From the NCBI GenBank assembly GCA_030062745.1, contig CP099849.1, positions 17,654,144 through 17,718,143 on the forward strand: a stretch of 64,000 nt of DNA, given 5' to 3'. Position 1 is the stretch's first letter, and every line of letters begins with the position of its first letter. Both the position numbers and the translations under genes were made by a program. The notes under the pieces were generated by a model, which ran no database searches, had not been told where the DNA came from, and worked only from the letters and a program-made list of their open reading frames with translations. Shown here piece by piece: positions 13,255-25,119 of this stretch. This DNA comes from Capitulum mitella. Its lineage: Eukaryota; Arthropoda; Thecostraca; Pollicipedomorpha; Pollicipedidae.

Positions 13255-13380
13255 GCACAGGAGAAGAAGGGATGGAGAGGGATAGAGAGAGAAATAGGGA
13301 GAGAGGGAGAGAGAAAGAGAGAGGGAGGGAGGGAGAGAGGGATCGGAAAGCGAAGGGTGGACGGAAACGTAAAATGGGAG
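13255..13380. repeat. GA-rich polypurine tract
   Basis: Nearly pure purine strand of GAGAGA/GGGAGA words on the plus strand, interrupted only a few times. No gene. Confidence 0.85.
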
Positions 13381-13405
13381 GGATAAAAAGAAGAAACGAG
13401 CCGTC

Positions 13406-13769
13406 GGAGCCAAACAGGGGAGCCGGCTGTCGGAGCCAGACAGGGGAGCTGGGCGTCGGAGCCAGACAGGGGAGCCGGGTGTCGGAGCCAGACAGGGGAG
13501 CCGGGTGTCGGAGCCAGACAGGGGCGCCGGGTGTCGGAGCCAGACAGGGGAGCCGGGTGTCGGAGCCAGGCAGGGGAGCCGGGTGTCGGAGCCAGACAGG
13601 GGAGCCGGGTGTCGGAGCCAGACAGGGGAGCCGGGTGTCGGAGCCAGGCAGGGGAGCCGGGTGTCGGAGCCAGGCAGGGGAGCCGGGTGTCGGAGCCAGA
13701 CAGGGGAGCCGGACGTCGGAGCCAGGCAGGGGAGCCGGGCGTCGGAGCCAGACATGGGAGCCGGGCGTC
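13406..13769. repeat. Minisatellite, 26-bp unit, 14 copies
   Basis: 364 bp made of fourteen 26-bp units with the core GGAGCCAGACAGGGGAGCCG then GGTGTC. Changes are limited to a few positions (A/G in AGACAG, T/C in GTGTC). With a unit of 26 bp every frame stays open, which explains the overlapping long repetitive open frames on both strands. Confidence 0.93.
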
Positions 13770-15000
13770 GGTGGCGGCGCCGGCCGCCCGGCCTGCCGCT
13801 CGACGGGACTCGTAAATTGCACGGCGGCCGTATGAGCTGTCGGCCTGCCCAGCTGGCTGGTCCGGTCAACGGGCGCGCCGCGCTCGCCGCCGCCGTAAAT
13901 CTCCACCGGCGGTCATAAACGGACTCTTCTTGAGGCCCGGGGCTGCGCGCGGCCGGCCGGCGCGGCGCGCCCCCGGCTCAGCCACTTCAGTATCGCCCCC
14001 GTGTGCGCCTGATTTACGCCGGCCGCCTCGGTGACAAATAAAGCGGGCCGGCCGGCCGCTGCAAAACTAATTGAGTTATCGGCGCCGGCACCGTGCGACC
14101 CGGCGCCCCCGGCCCGAAATGACCCGGGGAGGACGGAGCACGCCCGCCCCGGGCCTGATCGTGCCGGACAAGGTGACGCCCCGGGGCCGGCCAGCTCATT
14201 GGCGCCGCTCGTCCGCGCTCATCGGAGCCGCCTGACGGGCTCAGCGGGGGGACTTTATGAACCCAGCAGTCTCCTACCGCGCATCGAGCTTGATTATCTG
14301 ATCGATTAAGCTCCTGCTCAAGCCTCTTTCTATTGGGAAACAGGATTGGCTCTGGCTGAACTCGGACTTGGTGACGCGGCGCTCCGATACCAGCGCGATT
14401 CTTCTCTCATATGCTTCTTGCGGAGGAGAGAAAACCGTTCAGGGGGTCAGCGTATCTCACCTAAGCTGCTGTACTCTTAACGGAAAAACGTAGACTTACT
14501 TCTCCTCCGAAACGTTCAAAGTTTCTGCGGAGGTTATAGATGATTTCCCAAATATCAGCGTTTTTCCGATCGAAATCCTCGGGTGCATGGGTTCTTAATT
14601 AGCAGCGGCCTGAAGAGAAAGGGTCGTGTCTCTGCACTTTCCCGCAGTTTTCGTGCCGTGGCCGCCGACCGTTGGCTGGCGTCATCTCCGGGGGCCTGCC
14701 CGCAGGCCGCGATAAGAACAGAACTTGAATAACGCGCTGAGTTTCCCGGCACCTGACGTGTGCCTTCCAGGCGCTATCGATAAAGCGCTAACAAGCGGCG
14801 GGGGCCTGCGGCGGCCGACAGCGCGTGCTCGGCGCCCGGCCCGCCACCCACACACGTGACACCCCCCGCCTGCCGGCCGGCGAATACGGCACGCCGGCAC
14901 GTGACCCAACTGCAATTAGAGCGGCCCGCCGCCGCGATCGTATCGTCCGTTTGTGGCCCGGCCAGCGGGCGCGTGCGCACGCTTTCATCTTAACGAGTCC
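13770..15000. other. GC-rich islands separated by a short AT-rich dip
   Basis: GC-rich at 13770-14250 and 14640-15000, with a balanced stretch between. No supported gene on either strand. Confidence 0.45.
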
Positions 15001-16790
15001 TGATGAAAGTTAATACCCACCCCACCGATGCACACCCTGTGTACATGTTTCGCGTCAGCCGGTATTGGCGCTTCGCGTGGCTGATCTGTACCGCTCTCGG
15101 AACCCAGATTGGTCTTCAGCAATGCCTAATCGATATCGGACGTGCCTTGGCGCGATTGCCTGGCCTCGTCTGGCATCGTTGTGGTCGAGCTGATGTGTGC
15201 TGCGTTTCCTGCCTCGGCCAGGAGGGACGAGATGGAGGCTATCCTCTGCTCTGGCTGGCGACTGACGTCGCTGTGGCGGCCGAGCGTGGTGTGTGGCTGG
15301 CGGGAGGACCGCGTCCTGGCGCCTCTGCCTTCGTCCGGTGCCGTCTCGTCTTCGGCGACGACCAACTGCCGCCGTCGCCAGTTGCAGTTTGCTGCTGGCC
15401 GTGGCGACAGCGGTGACGCCGTGGTGACAGTGGTGACGTTGCGGTTACGCTGGTGACGCCATTCGGTAGCCATGGGCAATGGTCAGCACTGACCGCCACA
15501 GCAGCCGCAGCTGCGGGGGTTGTTGTCAACGGATTCCGTTTAGGTGGCGCAGAGGGAAATCCGACACTGCTGGACAACGACATGGGACACTCACAGGCTC
15601 TCATAATCCGGGATCGAGCGCAGTCTGGTCCAGACACCTGGAGCATCTCATAGATCCGACTCAGACACCCAGACATTCTCGGCAGCCTGATCCTCACAGC
15701 CGAACATTTTCAGCCCACACACCTAGACACCCGACGTATTCAGCAGCTTGGCTCAGACACCGAGGCCTCCTCAGAAGCCTCGTCCAGACACCCAGACATC
15801 CTCAAACCTGAACCAGACACCCATTTCGCTTCTTCGTGACACGGACGAAAAGTTTCTAGTGTTCTCATAGCACTCGGGCATCAGGGTGCCGGCTGATGTT
15901 ATTTAGGCGCCGTGAGCCCCTGCGTGGTAGTCCCGCAGCATACTGACAACCACACGTCGCGTTCGGGTGCTGAATATGGAACGGGGCCATTGCAATGCAG
16001 CTGTGGGCGTAGACCAGTGGTTTCACTCCGAACACCGCCCAAGGACAGGCCGTTCTTGGAGGCGCGCTCTCGTGTTCCATGGAAGCGTAGCCCTTGCTTT
16101 ACCGCCGGGCGGAGTGTAACCCTCGCTGCGTTAATTCGCAGCTGGCACGTATCTCATGCGGTGGATGGTCGCGGCGGCCGCTCGCGCGCCGGCCGCTGTG
16201 ATTCCCCATCGCTCTCACGCGGGGCTCCTGGCCAAGATACTCTCACTTCTCCGGGAGCCGGAACACTCTCACCCTGAGTGAGAGAGTTTAATAAGGCGAT
16301 GAGCCGTCCGCAGTGGGTGGTCGTATGAACGTTTCACCGCTCGTTACGCGTCCCGTAGCTAATTGGACTGAATCGGTTACGGCCAGGATGAAAAACATCC
16401 GCTGTGAAATCGGCGATACTACCACCAAACAGTGAAACGGAAGCAAACAAACACTGCTGTTGGTTTGATTGGGTGAGAAGGTAACTGGGTGACGAGTAGG
16501 TGCACTCACACGTGAATTTATGCGCACCGCATCGCGTATATGTTCAACGCATGTAGTTACAGAGTACGACAAACTTTGCCGTTTCACGTCAAGTTCAACC
16601 AATCTCATACCACAACTCTTCTTGACCTGCTATTACGTTGGCCACGGGGATATGTTGTGTGTGGGTGTGTGATGCGAATCCACTTAAATATGCAGCCATA
16701 TTCATTGCCTTGGACAAATCATGGAGCAAAATTCATGTGCACGTTTGGTGCAAATGGAAGCTGTCGTTCTCATTAATGGCGGCAAATGAC
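15001..16790. other. Mixed non-coding stretch
   Basis: Contains GGTGAC-type short repeats (15400-15460) and a degenerate repeat of CAGACACC words (15630-15815). No supported gene. Confidence 0.45.
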
Positions 16791-17530
16791 GCGGCCCATT
16801 ATCACGTCCTGTCGTCTGGCGGCGTCCATTTCTCCCGGCCGAATGGCCGGTGCGACTCGCTCCCGGCCGACTGTGACGTCCTGCCGGCTGGAGGCGCTCG
16901 TTGTCCGGGACGTTACGACTCACTCGCGACACCGCAGGCCGCGGCTCCCGGATCGATCTCCGACGGCGGCCGGCGCCGGCGAACGATTGCACCGGCGCGG
17001 CAGTCCGTCCGCCGCTAATGCCCTTTAAATTGAGAGTAATGGCGGCCGTTCTCGGCGCTTCGTCGGCGATGGCAGCAGGGCCGGGCCGATAGTACTACGC
17101 CGGTTACGACACGGCACGGCGGGCGCGGCTGCGGCCGGCCACATTCCGGAGACGCTCCGGCCGCGTCCGTCCGTCAATCACGCGTCGGCCGGAGCCGCCC
17201 GACCGGCCAAGGTCCGACGCCGCTCCCATGCCGCGCGGCCGCTCAATGTCAAGGCGAGCCGCGCCGACCGTTGTGACGTCTGTCGTCGCGTCCGCCGGCC
17301 GGCCAGGAAAGTGAAACGTCGCGGCAGGGCGGGTCGGCGGCTCGCTCCGCGCCGGGAAGCCGGGGTGCAGGGCGCTCATTATTGGCTCTGCGCCGCCGGC
17401 TGGCCGACTGCATCGGAGCTTTCACCGCCGTCCGGCCGGCTGCCACTAGCAGTGTGCCGGCCGGCCCCTCATGCCCGCCATAAAAGTGAGAGGGGATCAC
17501 AAGGCGGGGCGGCCGGCATGTCCAGGTGAT
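16791..17530. other. CpG-dense GC-rich island 7
   Basis: High CG density with GCCGGCC words. Short open frames only. Confidence 0.45.
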
Positions 17531-18540
17531 GAACACAGGACATCTGCTCCAGTCCACTTCTTCCATTCGCCACCAACCACCTTTTAGGCACCGAGGACGC
17601 TGGGTGTTGGGTGCGGTGATATGATGGAACGGCTACATCATTCAGATTGGGTTGTGGACCACACGAAAGCTACGGATTCCAGAGTACAATAAATAGCACC
17701 GATTTATCATGGATTATGACGGATGGTATCGTTATGGTACTGACTACATCACGCCGTATCTCTGGATCATTTATTGGTCCATAAAATAACCCTTTATCAA
17801 CCAGCACAACACGAATAACCTCTGGAAACGGACTAAGGCGCCCTCCGCCCTCAACATAGGCACCTTTACTGCCTTGGCTAAGCAAAAAGTCATGCATTTC
17901 TCATGAGATGTACACATCTACCTTCGAAACATTTTTGGAACAGCTTGTGTATCTTTTAGCTCACACTAAATCAACAGGAACGCCAGTGAGTGATGGTCCA
18001 AAGAGCCACCGCAGAGACTTCCAGTGTCGAAATTTTTCCAATCATCATTTCCAATAAGGCCTAAATTGTAAGAGCAATCAGGTGGCTAACAGGGATGAAT
18101 GCGCGTGAATGCGCCGCCGGGGACCGTCCATTTCACCAAAATCTTTCCATCGAGAGCGCGATATTAACGACTTTATGGCGGGCTGCGCCGTAATGCAGCG
18201 CCGCCGGCGCCGGCGGTCTCATTTTACATGTCAGCCTGTCATTTCCCAATAAATAGAGACGAATCGATAACTATCTGGTCCGGCGTGCGGCGTCGCCGGC
18301 CAGCGTGATTTATTCGCGGGTCACGGCATCTCTGCCCGGCGGCCGGCCGGCCGCCCTCTTTGGAGGCCCGTCAGGCCGCCCAGCTGGAGGTCGGCCAGCT
18401 AACGACGCCGGTCGGCGCCGGCCTTATCCGAGGAGGACACCGCCTGCGGCCGCGCCACGAAACGTCGCCGACCAGCGATCAGTCATCTTTGAAAGCAGTC
18501 GGGACGCCACCAGACACCTCACGAGGCGTTGTCAACGGTC
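17531..18540. other. AT-rich stretch then GC-rich block
   Basis: 17531-18110 is AT-rich with no recognisable feature. 18110-18480 is GC-rich. No supported gene. Confidence 0.45.
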
Positions 18541-18715
18541 CGCTCAGAGAAAGAGGGAGAGAGAGACAGAGACGGAGACAGAGAGACAGAGACAGAGAGA
18601 GGGAGAGGAAGAGACAGAGAGAGGGGGAGAGAGGGACAGAGACAGAGAGAGGGAGAGGAAGAGACAGAGGGAGGGAGAGGGAGAGACAGAGAGAGAGAGA
18701 GGGAGATGGAGAGAC
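18541..18715. repeat. GA/GACA polypurine-rich microsatellite tract
   Basis: About 175 bp of GAGAGACAGAGA-type repeats on the plus strand, giving artefactual Glu/Arg-rich open frames in three frames. Confidence 0.88.
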
Positions 18716-19200
18716 ATCTGTATCAAACGTCGCAGCTTCATGACCTTTGATTGGACTGGTGAAAACATTCAGGACATTTGTGAAGGCCATGTGAGGAAAC
18801 ACTGCCGTCCGGACGGAGAGCCGGAGGAAGCCAATCAGCGCTCAGCAGCCACGCGGCGGGCAGCGGGCAGGGCCCCCCGGCCTGCGGAGGCCCCGGCTGG
18901 GGACCGGGCGTCGGTCAGCAGGACCCCCGGTGGGCCGAGCTGCTGCCGCCGGCACCGTCAGGTGGCGGCCGCACCGCCCAGCGGACGCCGGCAGCTGGAA
19001 CCGGGCCGCTCAGCGGGAGGCACGGCGCCTGACCGCCAGAGGTCCGAGCTTCCGCCAGAGCCACCACCTGGCCGCTCATAGGTCAGGGAGAGACGGTGGC
19101 AACACTCTGGTGGCACCGTTACTGCTCACAGACCAGGGGAGCCCGTGACAGCACTCTGATGGCACCACCACATCTCACAGACCAGGGCAGACCGGGCAAT
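18716..19200. other. GC-rich block and short duplication
   Basis: 18800-19080 is GC-rich. Around 19080-19190 a ~54-bp motif (CACTCTGGTGGCACC, then CTCACAGACCAGGG) is duplicated with changes. No gene. Confidence 0.45.
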
Positions 19201-20950
19201 GCCCTCCAGGCATGCCGACTGGTTATCCAAGGGTACCCCGTGACAAAACTGACTGGCGAAATGATGAGCTGATTAAAAATAACTGGCTGAGAGCACCATA
19301 ACGGGTTTTTTGTTATTATTTCTTGCTTCTGTTTTGTTTTTAACGATCGTTTTTACCAACTGATATAATAATGATAGTCTGAGGCGATAGAACGAGGTAA
19401 TCCTAAAATTAACTGTGTGCTTCAATGATACTTCTACCCGTGGACACTTTTTTACTGATGCTTTATGAACGACACTTTAAGCTATCTTCTAGCAGCGACC
19501 TGACATGAAAGCAAGCTGCTAACCGTCGAGAAATGTGGTCTAAACGACAAGTCAACCTTGAGTTCTCATTTACGGTTCCCTCACCGGGCAAAGGAACTGA
19601 TTAGTACCATGCGGAATCCGACCGCAAATCGCGTCTAAGAGGAAGCTATTTTGCACTAAGCAAGAGTAGAACACAAAGAAAAACGTTGCTGAAAATTATA
19701 GCGACATAAAATGTGCCCGACTGCTTACGACGATCTCGACAGGAGTTTAAAAACTGTCTCAATGGCAAAAAGACATAATCTGGAACCAGATTAGAGTGGT
19801 CGTGATTTGCGTTTCCATGTTCTAGCGGACGCCGCTCTTTTGTATCTTATCTGACTGGTTGGTCTCTGATACCATTCGGATCACTTGGGAAGCCGCCTAA
19901 TATTGTGACTGCGGAAAGGTATGGTATTACACTCATCGCTGTTACATTATTCTAGGCTGAACAACGCTATCCGCTGTATTTACTGGATCTAGTTTAACCC
20001 TATTCCGTGCTCCTGCCCGCTATGTACGATTCCGTGCTGGCGGAAGTAGATTCTGCCCCCTTGCGATCTCGAAAACTAATGGTTCAATTTCCTAGCGAAA
20101 AACGGCGTTCGATAGCCTGTAGCGAGACCTACGTTCCTAAAAAAGTACGTGGAAAGTTTTGACAAGGGGGTTAGGGGTCAAAATGGGGCACAAATAGGGG
20201 GTTTACGTATACGAGCTTCCTGGTCACATTTTATGGCCGATTCCTTTTTGCTTTTTGCTTTTTCATTCATTTTACGAACAGCTATACCATAGATGCTAGG
20301 AAGATGTCGATTTTCTTAATTCATTGGCGTATTCAGGGCACATGAAATGGGAGGTACGTTTTTGGGAAATGCCGATTTATTCTACAACATATCTTGAGTC
20401 TGGTGAGCTCGTTTGTGTTCGAGAAACATTCTTATACGCGTCACATGCCATATTATATACATATGACAAATGCTCATAGGCTGATCCAATTATCAGAGAA
20501 AGTTGGGTAACTTTCTAGATGGTAAACTGACTCAGTTTCTCGGGAATAAGGATTAAAATAAACCCGTTTACACTGACCTGGAGCCGCCCCTGATCTTCAT
20601 TTTTACTGGAATAAATGTGACATTTGATCGTAATGTATGTGGAACTAACAAAATCAGTCACACAGATCCAGGTGTCGGTTAGGCCCACTGACGTGTACCC
20701 GAAAACCGATGGCTGGAGACGCCCCTGGCAGGATATTTATGTGAATTATATTGGTAAAATAGGATTAATATGTCTATATCACGCCTGAGCCTTTAATTCA
20801 CGCAATAAGGCATACCTTTTCATGAATAAGACAAAATAAATACCCCTTTTTCCATAATCATGAATCCACCACTGACCAATATTTTTTTTAAAAATGCTTG
20901 AGAGTATACGAAGAACAAACATTTCAATAACTTAAACTGCCCGCAACACC
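19201..20950. other. AT-rich non-coding stretch
   Basis: No open frame of interest. At 20140-20210 a patch resembling part of the TTAA element family (guanine run, GGGGTCAAAATGGGG) may be an old repeat remnant. Confidence 0.45.
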
Positions 20951-23827
20951 ATAAAGGGCATGATAATGGCGCATGACCCCGTCGGAGTGCGTGACTTCCA
21001 GATAGCGCGAAACCACACTGTGGCTGGTAGGCGTACCGTCCCTGCCTGACAGACAGCGTCGGCGCGCTCTGTGAGGTCGACCCGGTCAGGGGTCACACGA
21101 GCCGGGTCAGCCGCCGCGTGGCCGGGTCATAACCTCAGCACCGTTATCGCTCCATTAGTGGTGCTGGGGCGCCTGCAGCCGCCACTGACGGCTACTCGGC
21201 GGTATCCGGCTCTCGTCACTCGCCGTCGTCACTCGCCGGCGTTGGCAGTGACCTGATCTCTCCCACACTTATCCCCTCCCCTCCCACCGCCGCGCTGGAG
21301 CACAAAAATAGGTGGTTGCATGCACCGTGCACTGGGCGGGACATTGACTGAAACTCCTCGCCATTAGTGGGCAGGCGTGAGCAGTAAAATGCGCAACGCT
21401 GACGCCGGGGTACTTTATCCAAAAACGTCCTTTCCTGATCGTGGTGCAGCCCCTCCGTAATCCAGACGCAGCCGCTCCTTGATCCTGGTGCGGTCCATCT
21501 TTGAAGCGAACATGACCGCTCCTTGATCCTGGTGAGGCACCTCCCTGATCGTTATAGAGGAGGGAGGGATCACGTCACGTCTGGTGAACGGAGGGAAGGA
21601 CCAAGCACGTCACGCCGGAGGAATTGCGACCCTCAACTAAAGGTTTAAGGCTGTCGGAGCCGGATGCATCATGACACCTAAGGCGGAGAGGTGCGTAGTC
21701 CCTGGCATCCGGAAAGTGTGTGATAGAGAGGGGGGCGGGAGAGCCTGAAGGCTAGATTGATACACGACAAGCGACGCAAATTGGCCCGGTTAATATCACA
21801 GATGGACAAGGGATCGAAGAAGTGAATGGACAATTCAAGGGAAAGGATCACTGAATCTGATTTACATGCCTTTAAATCACCATTTTAAAACAGCCCCGAT
21901 TTCTTAACCCGACAAGCTTGGCGTCAGTGTCCCATTCACTGTTTATCGACTGCCGGGACGGCGGACCGACAGGCGCCGTCTGTCGGACGCGCCGTCCGGC
22001 CGCGGCTCAGGCCGCCGTCCCTGGGAGAGGGGCGCGCCGGGCGCCGTCGCTGGCCCGGCCGTATCGGGTCACCGGCCGGGTCGGCCCCGGATTTATGGCC
22101 CGGACAAATCATTACACGGCGTTAGCGGGCTGATGCGCCGTCTGGCGGCCGCCGACAAAGTCGGATGAATGCCCGTGGGAGTGGTGCAGTGCGGCGCTGG
22201 GCCGGTCGCCGCCGCGGCAGACTCCCGATCGCTTAAGAGCCGGCGCCGATAAAGCGGCCGTTAAGTTGCTTTACGAGGACTCCGGACGGGAGTAGCACTT
22301 TCTCGGACGACAATAGCGAACGGTGTCCGTCACGCCGGCTGCTATATTCGCCAGATCGGATGCACGTCGAGCATAAAGAGGTGTTCGTCTCACTAGAACG
22401 CTGCAGTCTCCTGGTGACACTTGCCTGTGCTGCAGTGCAGTCGCCCGAGCCCGTGCAGGATGTCTTCTTGTTCTGCACGGCGGGCGTGCAGTCCCCGGCC
22501 CGGTCACCGGCCGGCTAGGCTATTAATTGCTGATGATTTGCCGGTCTTGGGGCCGCAGAGCATAGCTCAGAAAGTGGACCGCGGTTCCCGGCAGGCCCAC
22601 TGGGGAATGCTAGACCTTGGGCGGATCGTTGTTTTACTACTGCACCCATGTAAATCGGTGCATTATTTTACTAGTGTACTCTTGTTGGCAGTACCAGCAC
22701 TCAGCACCACGCCTTTCGAACATTTGGTGGCACAGAACATCATGAAATTAGGGTATTGTGGAATAATGTGCTGCTAAGGTTTCATGAATCCAAAATCGAT
22801 AGGTAAGAAGGGCTTTGTCACCTCCCCACCTGTCGCCTCCTTGAAAACCTCGGTCCTCACTCGTAAGAATGAACTGCCTTAGCCTCTTGTCGACAATGAC
22901 CGTGCAACACACGAAGTGAGCACATGATAACGCTCCAATATTGAATACTAGAAGCACCATTCTGTTCAGCTCGCCATCTATATGTATGAGATGGCTAGAC
23001 GTGTTGTGAATGGATGGCTTGGCTGTTAGGAACAACTGGACAGTGGCGTATGTTTATCGTGCTCGGTTCAAGGCATAAAACACGACTATTGATGTACTGG
23101 GTTCCTCCTGTCGTGCCACTTTCAAGACAGTGGTATTGGAGTTTCTACGTCTCGAATGCTCTAGTTGTCGATGATTGCTGCTGCTTGGAATGTAAACAAA
23201 ATTACCTTCATGGTTCGTCAACTCCTCATGATAGGCATCCTATTATGATTCTCCCAAATCACATGCCTTTGGCCTTTGCTTGTGCTGCAGCACCATCTTC
23301 ATTTGTTATTCCCCTGGGCTGAGTGTCTCTGCGGCAGAGATTTAACGCGGGAGGAAGCTTTTCCACTTAAACGATGTCGGTTTCACTGAGGAGTTTTTTA
23401 TTGTTACGTAGAGTCCGTTAACCAGTAGACGTTCAAATCAAGTGTCGTAAGTCATTGCAGTGCATTCAATCATATGGGTGGCTGGTCTCTGAAGCTTAAC
23501 ACGCGCAATAAAAAGTTTTTTTCGTGCCCCCATCGTCTTTTTTTTAAATCTCGAGAACGGATCGGAGCTGGTTGCTGCTACTTTGTGAAATTTATGGCAA
23601 TAGAATAATCCGTCGATTGACACAGAAAAATCAAAAATCGGTCGGAAATTTTTAGAGTTTAAGCATTTCAAGTCAAGCAAACATAACGAAAACGACGGTT
23701 GTCAGTGGCAAATGGGAACTTCGTGAAAGGACTAGCGTTCTACCTAAGATTACAGTTTGAACACAATCACGCGACATCATTCGAGCATAAGTGATGGATG
23801 TACCAAGACCAAAGCCAAGGTCAATAA
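20951..23827. other. Mixed non-coding stretch with one GC-rich island
   Basis: 21940-22270 is a GC-rich, CG-dense block. CGCTCCTTGATCCTGGTG is repeated near 21473 and 21520. A patch near 23520-23660 (CTCGAGAACGGATCGGAGC, AAATCGGTCGG) recalls the TTAA elements' internal sequence. I see no supported gene. Confidence 0.4.
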
Positions 23828-24290
23828 GGGTCAAGGTCATCAAAGGTCAAGGCCAACCAGCTTGTGGCCTGATCCAGATTTGCTTTGCAACATGTCGGTT
23901 CGTTTAAAATATGTATTAAAAGACTCTAATAAAACCACGTGTGCACACATTGATACGCTTACATATACCTCAGTTAGTGAGGGCCAAGGCCATCAAAGGT
24001 CAAGGTCAAGGTCAAATATATTGTGACTTGGCCCAGATTTGCTTTACGATATACCGACTTCTATGAAATATACACCCAAATACCCAATTAAAAACACGTA
24101 TGCGCGCGTGGATACGATTATATATACCAGCGTCATTTCAGGTCAAGGTCGTCGAAGGTTAAGAGCAAAGATATTGTGACCTGATCCAGATTTGCCATGC
24201 AATATGTCGATATGTATAAAATATGCTTTCAAAAACCTTACTAAAAACTCATTTGACACATTGATACTCACATGCATATACATATATACA
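23828..24290. repeat. Tandem repeat, ~155-bp unit, 3 diverged copies
   Basis: Copies begin near 23828, 23981 and 24141. Each opens with a GGTCAAGGTC(A/G)TC-type cluster, then GTGACCTGATCCAGATTTGC, then an AT-rich part ending in a TGATACGCTTACATATA-like stretch. Copies differ at many positions, so the array is old. It is dense in extended nuclear-receptor half-sites (TCAAGGTCA). Confidence 0.75.
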
Positions 24291-25119
24291 TATACATACA
24301 TGCATAAATGTGGACGCTGGAAGTGACCAAATGTACCGATGTTGGCTACCTTCATTGATTATGGCTATGATTATGGCTACATTCATATGAATATGCCAAA
24401 AGATGCGTGTAGGGCCCTTATTTACACTCAAACTATCCCGTGTTGTTCAAAACCTGATCTGCAAAAGATGAAAAATGACGCCATAGGTCAATGAACTGAC
24501 TGATGAACTGACATGACCTTGACCCGAAACTCTCAGTCAGGACGCCAAATGGATGAAAATTGTCGTATTTTATGTTTTAACGGCCAAACCAACATCATTT
24601 TCCTGTTCCGTTTCAAAAGTCCAATGGAATGGCCCGTAAGGCCGAGAAAATGTCCAAAGTTCGCCTTTTTGACCTCATTTGACCTTGAAGATATTGGCCT
24701 AGGGTCATGAAAATTGCACACAATGTAAATCGTTATAGCCCCATTTTTTTCCATAAAATTTTATGTCTCTGGCTCTTTCTGTTTTTGAGATTGTAGGGAG
24801 ACACTTTTGTGTCCCCTTTTCTAGTGCGCGTTAGCGCGAAATCCCCTTCCATTGCGCGGGCATTGAAGGAAAATGGTGTGATACGGACAAATGCGAAAGA
24901 AGTGAGACACATTAGAAATATAAAAAAAAACATTATATTACTTTAAAATTCATTCCCCTCCATACTGATGTTTCGACTCTCAAGAATGTAATCAAAATGT
25001 GGTGAGATAGATGAAACGGTTCACGTTATTTGCTATAGACCAGTTCATAGCTGATTATTTTGTGTTTTCCTTTCACACGTGGCCAATGACGAGCTGACCA
25101 TGGCGCCTGTTGGTTGCAG
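24291..25119. other. AT-rich stretch upstream of the PRDM-type exon
   Basis: Further TGACCT/AGGTCA words at about 24510-24690 suggest decayed repeats. The last bases before 25120 (TGTTGGTTGCAG) form a 3' splice site, so at least the end of this stretch is intron. Confidence 0.5.

Noticed and set aside
13223..13906. Long repetitive proteins on both strands
   Set aside because: They are translations of the 26-bp minisatellite and the GA tract, open in every frame because 26 is not a multiple of three.
18305..19081. 258-codon Glu/Arg-rich open frame
   Set aside because: It is the reading of a GAGACA microsatellite flanked by GC-rich DNA.
23014..23322. 102-codon plus-strand frame
   Set aside because: No recognised family and a non-ATG start; likely chance.
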